Source of the DNA: Romanomermis culicivorax
Taxonomy: Eukaryota > Nematoda > Enoplea > Mermithida > Mermithidae
Length of the DNA stretch: 64,000 nucleotides
Direction of reading: 5' to 3'
Assembly: GCA_963922205.1 (NCBI GenBank)
Contig: CAWUHX010000077.1
Coordinates: 1,116,001-1,180,000, forward strand
A program made the translations under genes and the position numbers. Below the pieces are notes generated by a model that saw nothing but the letters and a program-made list of their open reading frames with translations, searched no databases and had not been told where the DNA came from. Shown one piece after another: positions 1 through 10,282 of the stretch. Every line of letters begins with the position of its first letter. Within the stretch, counting starts at the first letter, position 1.

Positions 1-139
1 TGTTTGTCGGCTGGACGTGGTAGAATTACCCCTCCTGCTGACCACGCCGGAGATTGACCAGATCGACCCCTGGTGGGAGAACACCCGTGCTCTCTCGTGA
101 AACTCACACAGGTCGGGATCACGATCGCGGTCCAGGGCT

Positions 140-1522
140 TTGTCCATCTCTCGGCCACACTCACGGGCCTCCTCAGTTGCCTCATCACGTGGGTCAACCA
201 GGGGATCCCGGGCCTCTTCTAGATGGGCAAGTCGTCATTTGTCGACCTTCCACGGGTCAGGTTGCCCTAGACCTCCGCCTGGAAGCTCTCCAGTCACTCT
301 AGAGAAAGGCCGATACCGTGAGCCAAGTGATTCAGATGCTCCGGCATCACCAGTGCCAAACGCGCCACCGCTATCGGACACTGAGATTGAATCACTAGGA
401 GCTACTGAGAGCCCAAGGGACCACTCGGACCACGTACTCACGGTACAGGATGAGTCCACCCTTCTGAATGACCCGGAACCCTCCGTCGGATACGCTCTAG
501 TAGGTCTACTACGTCGTACGGGACTGCCGATTCCAAAGCGGTCCGGTAAGACCAAACACACTAGTGGTGCCACCACACCTGATTCCGGTCATGTGGTCTC
601 TGCTTTTTACCCAAATGATATTCGGACACCCCATATCAAAGTTCTCCTCAACAACTGGGTAGAAGCAAAGGCACTGGTCGACACAGGAGCTGTTTTCTCA
701 CTCCTGGACCACAAGTTAGCGGCCCAGCTGCCCAACTTGACACTTTCACTAACCAGGGCTCGTCCTATCGCAGCCAATGGGTCCCCGATCCCACTGCTAG
801 GAGCAGCCTACATCACGGTTACAGTGGCTGATCTCTCTGAACGGATTCAGGTCCAAATACAGGAGAACTGTTCAGCAGAACTGGTCCTTGGAACAAACTT
901 CCTCTGCCGGTTGAATTGTGTCAGCTTGAACTGGGAGAAATCCTTCCTCCAGTTCAAAGAAAGTAGAATCCCCTGTGACGGTCTCATCCACAGCCCACCT
1001 TCTGCCCGCGGCGCCTTGCCCCTGAAGGACTTGGTCATTCTGGAGCCTTGCTCCCTGACACGATTCACTGTACCTGTTCTGCCAATCTATACCAATGTAC
1101 CTGAGGTGGCCTTCTTTCCAAAGCACCTCACCGGATCTCAAAGACAAGTATATTTTGCTGGAAGCGTGAGTAGCGTGACCAACGGTCACATACCACTTCA
1201 AGTAGTTAACCCGAATACTCATTCCGTGGTTCTCTACCCACACATGACCATCGGTCATGTGCAAATGCATAGTGAGCCCTCACGGGAATCACCGCTCGAC
1301 TCAGACACCGTCCTCGATCATCAGTGGGTCGAGGCCAATGCTGTAATCTCACCAGACATCTCCCCTCGGGACCGGGCAGCCTTACTCGATCTGCTGGTTG
1401 CATACACCGACCTTTACGCTCTTGATGAAAAGGACACAGGTTCCACTGATCTCGTCCAGCACGAAATCAGCACGGGTGATGCCCCCCCCAGTCCGCCGTT
1501 TCCCTTACCGGTCCTCACCTAA
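140..1522 (+). CDS. Family A element: protease region of the polyprotein (partial)
   Basis: This frame encodes a Pro/Ser-rich stretch followed by a retroviral-type aspartic protease, with VDTGAVFSLLDHK around residues 180-192 (Asp about 181) and a hydrophobic beta-strand pattern ending in VLGTNFLCRL near 250. A linker to the reverse transcriptase follows. The first ATG is arbitrary because the frame may continue from gag upstream. The frame ends at 1522 just after a run of eight C residues (1482-1489). The homologous linker in the family B element at about 55,100 reads straight through, so the reading frame here was most likely continuous with the next ORF and broken by a one-base change in the C run. 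Confidence 0.75.
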   Translation: MSISRPHSRASSVASSRGSTRGSRASSRWASRHLSTFHGSGCPRPPPGSSPVTLEKGRYREPSDSDAPASPVPNAPPLSDTEIESLGATESPRDHSDHVLTVQDESTLLNDPEPSVGYALVGLLRRTGLPIPKRSGKTKHTSGATTPDSGHVVSAFYPNDIRTPHIKVLLNNWVEAKALVDTGAVFSLLDHKLAAQLPNLTLSLTRARPIAANGSPIPLLGAAYITVTVADLSERIQVQIQENCSAELVLGTNFLCRLNCVSLNWEKSFLQFKESRIPCDGLIHSPPSARGALPLKDLVILEPCSLTRFTVPVLPIYTNVPEVAFFPKHLTGSQRQVYFAGSVSSVTNGHIPLQVVNPNTHSVVLYPHMTIGHVQMHSEPSRESPLDSDTVLDHQWVEANAVISPDISPRDRAALLDLLVAYTDLYALDEKDTGSTDLVQHEISTGDAPPSPPFPLPVLT

Positions 1523-4307
1523 GGAAAAGGATCTCATCATGCAGGAGGTCAAGGCGCTCCAGGAGAAAGGTATTATTCGGCCGAGCACGTCTCCGTGGGC
1601 TACTAATACTGTTCTGGTGCGCAAGAAAAACGGTTCTCACCGTATGTGTGTTGACTTTCGTGGTCTTAACAAGGTCACGAAAAAGGATGTCTACTCTCTC
1701 CCACGGATAGATGACATTCTCGACACACTCAAGGGTATGAAGTACTTCACTACCCTTGATCAGGCTAATGCTTATTGGTCAATCCCGATTGCCGAGGCGG
1801 ATAAAGAAAAGACGGCATTTAATACGCCTATTGGACTTTACGAATTCAATTATTTGCCTTTCGGTTTATGCAACGCACCCGGGACATTTCAACGCCTTAT
1901 GGACCTCCTCCTTACTGGAATCCAATGGCGCACAGTTCTGACCTATCTCGACGACATTTTGGTGTTCGGGAACTCTCACACCCAAATGCTTGAGCGCCTG
2001 GCAGATGTGTTCGCCCGTCTTTGCCGGGGTGGAATGAAGCTCAGACTGAGCAAGTGCAAATTCTCGCACTCAGAGGTAGAGTACCTAGGCTTTCGCATCT
2101 CACAGAGCGGCCTAGAACCTGACCAAGCCAAGCTGGCCGTTGTCCAAAACCTACCCATTCCACAACACGCCAAAGACATCAAGTCCTTCCTAGGCCTCGT
2201 GTCTTACTACAGGCGTTTCATCCCTGGGTGTGCCCGGCTCAGCAAGCCACTCACCAAGCTCTTACGGAAGGAAACTACTTTCCAGTGGTCAAAACCTCAG
2301 CAGGAGGCGTTCGATGAACTCCGCCGCCTGCTGCCCCATCATGACTTTTCGAAATCCTTTATCCTTCAAACTGATGCAAGTATTTCGGGGATAGGAGCGG
2401 TTCTAAGCCAGTTAGAGGAACTTGGATACGACCATCCTGTCGCGTACGCCAGCCGAGGGTTAACAGCAGCCGAGAAAAACTATTCCATTACAGAACTGGA
2501 AACTCTCGCTGTTGTCCATTTCGTCAAGCACTTTCGACCATACCTCTTCCAGCACGAGGTGGTCGTTCAGACTGACCATACCGCGGTCAAAGCAGTGTTG
2601 GAGAAGCCTAACCCCTCTGCTCGGATCGCTCGGTGGGGACTCGCGCTCGCCCAATTCAAACTGACAATTCGGCCGCGAAAAGGTCAGTCTAATGGTAATG
2701 CTGACGCATTATCACCCCTGCCGGATCCTAACTCCCTCACCGGTCAGAGTATCGATGATACTCCCCTTTACAGACCTGAGGGGCATGTCATGATGATCAC
2801 CGATGGTGCGCAGCACCTGGCAAGATCAAGGACCTTGACCGATGGTGTGCAGCACCTGGCGCGTTCAAGTAATTCAGCACCGATCACTGTTGGCGCCGAT
2901 TGCCCGGTACGATCAGAGTCTTATGCCGAGATATCGGTCGGTGCGCAGCACCCCGACCTTTTCGCTGCTCAGCTGGAGGATCCCGAGTTAGCCGACATCA
3001 TTCGCTCTCTTAAGCCTCTGGGCGACCTGAATGATGTGCCAGGCTACCATCTGTTGGATAACGTTCTTCAGAAATGGACAGGCGAGTCCAATAAGATTGT
3101 CATACCCAGATCCATGGTTACTACCATTATCCGGGCTCATCATGATGACATCTTAGCTGGACACTTTGGTGCTAAACGTACTGCGCAGCTCATTGCTCGC
3201 AGATACCACTGGCCTTCCCTCAGTCGGGATGTCAAGTCCTTCTGTCAGCGGTGTGATCTTTGCCAATGGAATAAGCCCGCTCGACAGAAAACCACTGCGA
3301 CCCTGAAACCCATCACCATTACGGGACCGTTTCATCGGGTAGGTGTCGACTGTATGGGACCAATGACCACTAGCGAAGCTGGCAACCGTTTCATCGTAGT
3401 CTTCATCGACTACTTTACGAAATGGGTCGAGGCTTTTGCTACTCCGGACATCACTGCGCACACCATAGCCCGGCTGTCTGTAACGCAAATTGTCTGCCGG
3501 CACGGGGCACCGCAGATTCTTCAGTCAGATCATGGCACTGATTTCACATCAAAACTGATGACTGAGATCACTGCGATCTGCGCAACGAAGAAGATCCACT
3601 CTACCGCCTATCATCCGATGACCAACGGCGAGGTGGAAAGAGCTAATCAGACGCTAGCCACACGGCTACGTATGTATGTTCATCAAGGACATACTGATTG
3701 GGATGAACACCTACCATATGCTGTGTTTGCCGTCAATATCAGCATGAATGAGTCAACAGGGTACTCGCCCTTTGAGCTCATGTATGGTCGCACACCCATG
3801 CTCCCTGTTGACGCCGCGCTCTCATTCAACCCTCCAGCCCATATCATTAATGTTTCCTCATATGATATGGAGGTCAAACGCCATTTCACGAATGCGTTAA
3901 CCTTAATCCAGAGTCGGATTGAGAAAGCACAGGAGGCCTATGCACGGTCCTATGACCAGAAGGCACATGATGTCTCGTACAAAGTAGGGGATCAGGTGCT
4001 CAAACTGCGCACCTCCAGCAAACGTGGACTCACTCCTAAATTGCTGCCCATCTACGATGGGCCCTATCTTGTAACAAGTGTGGCATATCCCAATGTCACA
4101 CTTCGTCTCGAGACGGATCAGGAAGACACTGTACATATCAACCAGCTTCGACTTTACGTGTCCCCTGAACCACCGAGTGAAGCAGAGGATACACCTCCCA
4201 CTTCACAGGCAACGGATTCAGCCCCCTTGTTGTATCCTTCAATAAGCCGGGACTTTACACCGAATTTGATTGACCCACATCTTGATGCAGAGGTCCCGGA
4301 CCCTTAA
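1398..4307 (+). CDS. Family A element: reverse transcriptase-RNase H-integrase (pol)
   Basis: This 969-codon frame carries the full pol core. The RT domain spans roughly residues 50-250, with the catalytic YLDDILVF box at about 183-190. RNase H follows with LQTDASISGIGAVLSQ near 322-337. The integrase zinc-binding region (HHDDILAGHFGAKRT then CQRCDLC) lies near 577-625. The integrase core follows with VGVDCMGPM, LQSDHGTDF and NGEVERANQT, supplying the D,D,E triad, and then a C-terminal LRTSSKRGL-type tail. True translation probably starts around base 1490, after the C-run frame change; the residues before that are out-of-frame overlap. All catalytic residues I checked are present. The RNase H and integrase type place it in Ty3/gypsy (Metaviridae). 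Confidence 0.9.
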   Translation: MHTPTFTLLMKRTQVPLISSSTKSARVMPPPVRRFPYRSSPKEKDLIMQEVKALQEKGIIRPSTSPWATNTVLVRKKNGSHRMCVDFRGLNKVTKKDVYSLPRIDDILDTLKGMKYFTTLDQANAYWSIPIAEADKEKTAFNTPIGLYEFNYLPFGLCNAPGTFQRLMDLLLTGIQWRTVLTYLDDILVFGNSHTQMLERLADVFARLCRGGMKLRLSKCKFSHSEVEYLGFRISQSGLEPDQAKLAVVQNLPIPQHAKDIKSFLGLVSYYRRFIPGCARLSKPLTKLLRKETTFQWSKPQQEAFDELRRLLPHHDFSKSFILQTDASISGIGAVLSQLEELGYDHPVAYASRGLTAAEKNYSITELETLAVVHFVKHFRPYLFQHEVVVQTDHTAVKAVLEKPNPSARIARWGLALAQFKLTIRPRKGQSNGNADALSPLPDPNSLTGQSIDDTPLYRPEGHVMMITDGAQHLARSRTLTDGVQHLARSSNSAPITVGADCPVRSESYAEISVGAQHPDLFAAQLEDPELADIIRSLKPLGDLNDVPGYHLLDNVLQKWTGESNKIVIPRSMVTTIIRAHHDDILAGHFGAKRTAQLIARRYHWPSLSRDVKSFCQRCDLCQWNKPARQKTTATLKPITITGPFHRVGVDCMGPMTTSEAGNRFIVVFIDYFTKWVEAFATPDITAHTIARLSVTQIVCRHGAPQILQSDHGTDFTSKLMTEITAICATKKIHSTAYHPMTNGEVERANQTLATRLRMYVHQGHTDWDEHLPYAVFAVNISMNESTGYSPFELMYGRTPMLPVDAALSFNPPAHIINVSSYDMEVKRHFTNALTLIQSRIEKAQEAYARSYDQKAHDVSYKVGDQVLKLRTSSKRGLTPKLLPIYDGPYLVTSVAYPNVTLRLETDQEDTVHINQLRLYVSPEPPSEAEDTPPTSQATDSAPLLYPSISRDFTPNLIDPHLDAEVPDP

Positions 4308-4449
4308 TTCTAGATGCATTCTCTTCATTGTCCCCGCTTACGGACGAGGACGTCCTTTTTCGAAGGACCGCGGTGCCCCTCACGAAGTATCCACTCCTGT
4401 CCATGCTGGATTTTAGTGGATAGAAGAGAATGTTCAGCAACCAAAGCGT

Positions 4450-4650
4450 CACATCTTAGGCGCATCCTCACGCGATAGCCTACACTTCACTGGGTGCATC
4501 CCCTGCGATAACCCGATATCCTATACTTCACTGGGTGCATCCCCTGCGATAACCCGATGTCTTATATCTCACTGGGTGCATCCTCTGCGATAACCCGATA
4601 ATCTGTACCTCGCTGGGCGCATCCTCTGCGATAGCCTACATCCTGCCCTG
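4450..4650 (+). repeat. 41-bp tandem repeat array upstream of the LTR
   Basis: Four copies of a 41-bp unit containing TGGGTGCATCC and TGCGATA are spaced exactly 41 bp apart (unit landmarks at about 4491, 4532, 4573 and 4614), with a diverged partial copy before them. The array lies between the pol stop codon and the 3' LTR, in untranslated sequence of the element. Two similar stretches containing TCGAAGGACCG flank it, at about 4345-4375 and 4876-4905. Confidence 0.85.
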
Positions 4651-4904
4651 AAAATTTTTCTTTTCTGTGTTCTAGACTGTCGCACAGGATATTCAATGTC
4701 TGCAACTTCACGCATCAACAACCTCCGGTTACCATACCGCCGAACGAATTACGACCAAAGAAGGCTCCATCCGCCAACAACTCAACGGACCTATTCGACC
4801 ACTCGCTGTCGCACCTTCGAACGACCTACGACCACGGACACGCTGCACAAACCTCACTACCAACCACTGCAAGGACGAGGACGCCCGTTTTCGAAGGACC
4901 GCCG

Positions 4905-6327
4905 TGTCACGTGCCGCCCAATTCTCCAACGTCAGGTGATTCCGACCATGCCGACATTTTGTTATTTTTTTATGTTTCGTTTATTACTCGATCATGCTTT
5001 TGTTTATTTCATTTTTTCACATGCATTTTGTGTTCGTTTTTATATTTTTCATGCATTTCTATGTTTCGTTTTGTTGTATTTTTATTTCTTTACAAACGCG
5101 GGCTACAGTAGGCCCTTTAGCTAAAAACTTCCGCCAGTCGTGCTCCACGAGCACATGGCTATTTTTGGTGCGCTCCATGCACCTCTTATCATCAAAATTA
5201 GCGTCATTTTTGTTACGCAAAAACGACTAGCTAAGAAGTTTTAGCTAAAGACGTTCATATGCTTAGCATAGGCACTGCAGTCGGCCTCAGTGCTAAACGC
5301 ATGTGAATGAAAAAATGTCTATGTGCTCATAGGCATCTTCTGCATCGGGTCTAGCTGCAGAAGTTAGCTTGAGCGCCGAGAAACTCCGCCCAAGCTGCAG
5401 CTGTAGCCAAACATGTCCTTAAAAGGACATGTTTCTTTAGTTTTTCGCTCATTCTTGGGTTCACCAAGCTCTGGTCCGGTTGTAACTCCGCGTCCGCCGC
5501 CTTCTCGTCAATTTGCATATTTTATTATACACCTGTGCGTCCGCCGCCTTATTACCAATAAATTTGCATAAATTTACCCTTGTTCACTGCGTCCGCCGCT
5601 TGCCGTCTACAGTACCCGCTGCCCATCAGTGCCAGGTGTCCGACCGCCCCTGGTTTGTGAAGAAAACGTTGGAGAATCGCCTCCTGCTCGCCGCCGCTCG
5701 CCGCTAGGACGTTGTGGATTGCATCCCCGCCCCAGTGCCAGAAGACCGAAAGTGTACAGGGACTTGCCGCCCGATTCGTCGAATCACTTGAGAAACAGGA
5801 GTAGGTGAGCCTTCTCAGGGGATTATTGTTATTTGTGGGGTATTTGTTGGGAAATCCTTCCTAAGTCGGTTTCCCAAGTCTTCCACAGATAACTAGGGCC
5901 TCCACCTCTCACGTTCGGGCAAAAGGGGCTGTCTGGTTCATAATCGGGTCCCACAAATTAGGTCATTTTACGGGTGACCCTGTCCCCCCTCTCACTGAGT
6001 AGGACTCGGGGATTGTCGCACCTAGCCTGGCAGTGCTGTCCGTTACCCTACAGCAAGACCCCAAGGACAACACCAGAGAACCAACTATAGACCTCTCTAT
6101 AGCTACCATTCGCCAGGTTAGGCCCCAACGCCAACCAAGAGAAGCCTGGGGAAAATGCCAGTATCCATCAGGAGTCACAGCCTATTACTCACTGTAATAG
6201 GATCAATCTGATATGGTTCACCATCAATGTGACGTCTAAAACACGGTATTACCTGATGAGATACCCAAACCTCCCCAGCTCTCCCAAATCCCCATGTCAT
6301 ACACGTGACATGCCGTAAAATGTGACA
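4905..6327 (+). repeat. 3' LTR of the family A element (1,423 bp)
   Basis: It starts TGTCACGTGCCG and ends AATGTGACA, a TGTCAC/GTGACA pair of short inverted ends. The whole length aligns, in the same internal order, with the minus-strand solo LTR at 49019-59864 once the element and MITE inserted there are removed. Shared landmarks are the GTTTATTTCATTTT promoter-side tract, GGCATCTTCTGCA, the CAATAAATTTGCAT polyadenylation-like signal near 5558 and CTCAGGGGATTATTGTT. No protein-coding gene is recognisable inside. The bases after it (TGGA) should be the target duplication, but the other end is outside the window. Confidence 0.85.
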
Positions 6328-6718
6328 TGGATGGCGCAATATGTGTTACTAGGTAAAGATTTTTTTCAAGTGGTATATGTAACAAATTTTTTCAAGTGGT
6401 AACAATTTTTTTCAAGTAGCCTTGTGTATTTCATTACTATACTTACATATTATGCAGCACAGCATGTAAATACGTTGCAAATCAGTCGAGAAAGAGTGAT
6501 TCAAACAACCGCTTCATAACTATTGAAGCCTTTGAAAATTCCGCCTTTCTGTATAAGTCCAACAACGAAAAAACTTTGCCGTCAAATGTCACTGATGAAA
6601 GTTTTATATCTCTTGAATCACTGAACGTTCTGCCACGCGTGATATGCAAATGAACAGCTCCTTCGTTACAGTACAATTATACGGTTCTCGCACACTGGGT
6701 GGTAGCTTCTCTACCACG
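6328..6718. other. AT-rich spacer without recognised gene
   Basis: I see no convincing coding frame. There is a short local repeat of TTTTTTTCAAGTGGTA at about 6360-6415. Confidence 0.4.
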
Positions 6719-8216
6719 GACTGCACAGTTCTAGGACAATTCGCCCCCAGTAATTTGCCCCCAGCAATTCGTCCCCCGCAATTCGCCCCTGGTAATTCGC
6801 CCCCACTGCAGTTAACCCCCAGACAATTCGCCCCCAACACAATTCGCCCCTGCGCAATTCGCCCCCAGTAATTCGCCCATGGTACTATACCATACCTGGT
6901 TTTAGATTTAAAAGTAACTCCATGATATGTTATGTAATATATCTGCAGATTTTCTTTTTCCAGCTTTATTTCTTGTAACTTCTTATCGGGATCTATGGAG
7001 AGCAATTAAGATTATGAAAAAGCATCACAATTATTCTACGTGTGACTCTATCGTGTTCTTCACTATCTTTTTCGTGACAACTTTTCGGTGTACCAAAAAC
7101 CAAAAAGAATAAAAGTATAAAAAACAGAAGAAAAACATAAAGGAAAAAATCAGAAAAGGAGAATGAGTAAAAAGTAATCAAAAAAATGTAGAAGAAACTA
7201 AACAAGAAAGATGAAGGACAAAAAAAGGAATAGAAGAAAAAAATTAAACGAAAAAACGAACAAAAAACATAAAAAACAAATGCAGATCGGAGAACATAAA
7301 TGACTCGCAATTCTGCCTATGATATCCGTGTTACAAATTACAGTTCTGCGTAAATTCTCCCAGGTATTCACGCCATTAGACTAAAATTTGGCGTGGTTTT
7401 TGGGAATTAGGGCACCATCATTACAAACTTGAAAAAATATAAATTTACAGATTGCTAGAGTTGAGATTTTTCACAAATTTTTGGTCGAAATTGATTATTT
7501 TCAGTCCGATAAACTTTAGCTGCAAGCTTTCATTTTGAACTCGGCCTTTTGAACTCTGATACCTGCTCAAATGCTGTATTGCTGACTGTACGAGTAAAAA
7601 TGCTTAAACTGACTTGGTACTAACCGCATCAGTAAAAAAATCTTAAATTCAAAGAAAATTAAAAAAAAATTATTCATAGACATTTATTTGGAACATAGCT
7701 GTAGATCAGACTACCCCATAGGGAGGGGTATGAGGGGGGTATTACGCCTGCCTAATGTCCTAAAAATTGATCACTAGTTGCCTAATTTTAAGACAAAATG
7801 ACTTGTTTAGTGGATATTTAGCTACACTACCCCCGCAAATTTTCAACTCTACACTTACCTAAAAAATCTGACCTTGGGGAACTATACTGTAGATCTTTCT
7901 TCTTGTACATAATACTTGCACTCTGCATGCAGAATTCATAACTAAACATGCTATTTCAGCTGGGAAAAATCTATAGGTATTGTGTATAGATTGTGTAGAA
8001 ATGCTAATACATAACTGCTAACAACCTAGTGGAATTATTTTTAAATCTGAATTTTTAAATTAAAAAACAGTGAATTGATGGCCAATTACTGGGGAAGGAT
8101 TGTGGGGGGGGGGCGATTTGCTCAGGGGCGAATTGTCTGGAGGCGAATGGTCCAGGGGCAAATTGTGGGGGACGAATTGCTGGAGGCGAATTGTCCATAT
8201 TCCCAACTGCACAGCC
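6719..8216. mobile_element. Candidate non-autonomous DNA transposon with satellite-like inverted ends
   Basis: The left end holds a tandem array of CAATTCGCCCCCAG-like units (6734-6880). The right end holds the same array in inverted orientation (8085-8196). Both arrays are bounded by a shared CTGCACAGTT-like outer sequence (6721 and 8207) and read outward-in as GGACAATTCGCC. About 1.2 kb of AT-rich DNA lies between, with no transposase. The 1.5-kb unit therefore looks like an element with long terminal inverted repeats built from 13-14 bp subrepeats. I found no clear target duplication, so the exact ends are approximate. Confidence 0.55.
7081..7290. repeat. Purine-rich low-complexity tract
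   Basis: About 200 bp of almost pure A/G on the plus strand, rich in AAAAAC and AGAAGAAA words. It lies inside the candidate inverted-end element. It gives long but meaningless open frames on the minus strand. Confidence 0.8.
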
Positions 8217-9157
8217 CTGCATCACCTGTTGCGACTGCTGCAGTAACCATCACAGGTCTGTGTTATGTTTACTTCTCTGCTTAGGTCAAAGACGTCAGCA
8301 ATATAACTCAAGTCCTATTGGCTTCTATTCAATCGATTACTGTAGGTCACTCAAAGGAGCTTCCTGTTAGTAATCAACTAAACACAGTGCAACAGTTCTT
8401 AAGCGGAAATAAACACAACCTTCAGTCACTAATAAGTAACTGGAAACTCTAACTCTTGCAATTCAAGGGCACTCAGGGTCTCCCCAGATGCCTCCTAAAG
8501 GTTTACACAAATAAAGAGAACTCAATAGAACAATGTCTAAAGGAGCTGGGGCTTTACCTTGGCTTTGGCTCCCATGTAATGCGGTTCCCCCTTCCGCTTA
8601 ATGCGCAAGAAATGTATAACAATAAAATAATAAATAATAATAATAATATTATGTAAATTTGGGTGTCAGGCTGTCGACGTTTGGCTTTACTGGGCGAAAA
8701 AGAACAATACAATATAAAACGAACGCGACTCGCCCACGACACACCAAAGTACGAGAATGAATAAACATTGCTCTTTTTGATCGAATCATAACTTTGTCGA
8801 TTCACCAATTTTGCATAGATGTGGGATTGCTACTGCGGTAAGCACATCACCAACATTTGGGCCCGTAACTTGAATGAGAGCAACATCAGGTCTACGGGCT
8901 CAGAGGAAAATACATGATGGCACCATTCGCGCATTGTCGCACAATGTGATAGAAAGGTTTTTTGAAGATGATCATGTGTTTTCTTCGAGGAAGCTCAGAA
9001 AAACTGCATAACGAATTTTCGATAGATACTTACGATAATTTCTCTGTTTTTGTTCGCCCAATTGATGGAAAGCTCTCTATTATTTTTATAGAAAATTGTT
9101 ATAGCTTGAATTGATATAAACACATCAATTAACGTTTTTGACGAAGCTATAGACAAA
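8217..9157. other. Spacer without recognised gene
   Basis: No coding frame with recognisable content. An AAT microsatellite lies at about 8620-8650. Confidence 0.4.
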
Positions 9158-9406
9158 TATAGTCTGTCTTTGTTAAAATGCTTCCGAATAGGAAAGTGAC
9201 ACTAATCAATAATGTATTCAAAATCGTTTACATAGAGCTTTACTATAAAATTTTTCACTCGAAAAATTGTTAAAGATTAGATCAGTATGCTCACAAATTT
9301 CCAGTCCAACATGATGTATTGCTTATCAGAAAATCGCAAAAATCTGAAACACTACTGGCGTTCCACTTTCATTAGTTAGAAGCATTACAAGCAAATCAGA
9401 CTTTAG
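9158..9406. mobile_element. Tc1/mariner-like MITE, diverged copy
   Basis: It starts TATAGTCTGTCTTTGTTAAA and ends near CAGACTTTAG. It carries the family's internal landmarks, GTGACAC near the left end and AAAATTTTTCACTCGA in the middle, and ends with a TTTCATTAGTTAGAAGCATT arm. Three cleaner copies lie at 58731, 62248 and 63162. This is the most diverged copy and its right end is approximate. Confidence 0.6.
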
Positions 9407-9519
9407 ATCAACATACTTTGTGATATTCAAAACGTCGCAGTTTTTATTGAATGACGTCTGCAGACAGTAACACTGTACTCATTAATTCAGGGTTAGCACA
9501 AAAAATTTGGAATGGCACA

Positions 9520-9732
9520 AAAAATGTTGAGTGTTTGTGCCAATTGGCACAAACTTTTTGAGTGACGGAATTGCAAATGGTCTTGATTTTCAGACATTTT
9601 AGGCGCCGAAAGCGCAAAATTGTCTCGGCGCGAAGCGCTTCGAACCACCGTTTTTTCCTTAAGTGGGGTCTTTTGAGGAAAAAAATTTTGGGTATGGTTC
9701 CCATTGTGGAAAAAATTAGCTAAATTTTATAA
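9520..9732. repeat. Dispersed repeat with GGCACAAA and GCGCGAAGCGC palindromes
   Basis: TTGTGCCAATTGGCACAAA (a palindrome) is followed by CAGACATTTTAGGC and CGGCGCGAAGCGCTTCG. The same order of landmarks occurs at about 14930-15240 and 20080-20345, so this is one repeat family. Class unknown. Confidence 0.5.
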
Positions 9733-9740
9733 GTCGCTTC

Positions 9741-9986
9741 CATAACTGTACTTGGGGGGGGTTGGTCGGGGGAAACCCCCCCCCCCCCCAACTTGGCCAA
9801 CCCTGTACCCAAAATCATTTACCCTCCCCCCAACCCGCCCCCAGTTTGGAAAACATTAAAAAAATTTGCAAAAACGTGTATGTTTTTTGGCCTTTTTTTG
9901 GGGAAAATTTCGACTTTTTTCTACCCCCCCCCCCAAAAATTTCGGATTTACCCCCCCCCCAACTTGTCGGAGGTCTTACAGGTATG
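9741..9986 (+). mobile_element. hAT-type MITE with poly-C tracts (246 bp) and perfect 8-bp target duplication
   Basis: The inverted ends read CATAACTGTACTTG at the left and, on the complement of the right end, CATACCTGTAAGACC. The element is flanked by an exact 8-bp duplication GTCGCTTC (9733-9740 and 9987-9994), the target-site length of hAT transposons. The interior contains several runs of 8-14 C residues. A second copy in the opposite orientation at 14305-14479 confirms the ends. It has no coding capacity. Confidence 0.85.
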
Positions 9987-10031
9987 GTCGCTTCCCGGCC
10001 TTCAGCCTGTTGTTTGTTCATTTTGAGCATG

Positions 10032-10094
10032 GATTTCTGTGACTAGTGAATAGACATTTATTTTTCCTTTAAAATTTTCCTTAGGCTTAGGCTT
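10032..10094 (+). repeat. Left part of the TTAGGC-bearing repeat (family Q), interrupted by a LINE
   Basis: The sequence GATTTCTGTGACTAGTGAAT through TTTTCC and then TTAGGCTTAGGCTT matches 17210-17272 almost base for base. In the intact copy at 17210 it continues into AGGGTACAGCAGC. Here it is broken at 10094 by a LINE, and the missing right part resumes at about 14146. Confidence 0.8.
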
Positions 10095-10282
10095 GTGGAA
10101 AAATTATATTAAAAATCGTAGTTATGCTAACAAAAATAGACTGAAACACAATTCCAAAGTCTTGAAAACTGCAATGATCAAATATTATGCTAGAAAGGAA
10201 GAATGTTTGCTAAAATCGAATTCAATCAAGGATTTTTATAGATTTATCAATAATAAAACTCAGTTGGGACACACTATCCCTA
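10095..10282 (+). pseudogene. CR1-like LINE ORF2 fragment, region before the reverse transcriptase
   Basis: The frame reads a Lys/Asn/Tyr-rich helix pattern with SIKDFYRFINNKTQ, typical of the linker between endonuclease and RT in CR1-group ORF2 proteins. It stops being LINE sequence at the transposon boundary (10283) and continues in frame at 12412. Confidence 0.7.

Larger units (their letters stand above)
1..6327 (+). mobile_element. Partial Ty3/gypsy-type LTR retrotransposon, family A (5' part outside window)
   Basis: The window opens inside this element. It shows, in order, a protease region, reverse transcriptase, RNase H, integrase, a 41-bp tandem array and a 3' LTR starting TGTCAC and ending GTGACA. 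The LTR limits are fixed by comparison with a solo LTR of the same family on the minus strand at 49019-59864, which has a perfect CTGT target duplication. The 5' LTR and most of gag lie before base 1. The first 140 bases are open only in short frames, and I could not identify them. Coding sequence is intact apart from one frame change in an eight-C run, so the copy is fairly young. This C-G-balanced coding region contrasts with the AT-rich surroundings. Confidence 0.9.

Noticed and set aside
1-240. Possible env-like C-terminus in family A before the protease
   Set aside because: A short hydrophobic frame exists near 109-237 but is too short and has no similarity I can defend to the family B glycoprotein.
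6993-7310. Minus-strand Phe/Ser-rich 105-codon ORF
   Set aside because: It is the translation of a purine-rich low-complexity tract.
7715-7870. Similarity between the GGGGGTATTAC region here and the complement of 44400-44570
   Set aside because: Only short G/C runs and a few words agree; not enough to call a repeat family by eye.
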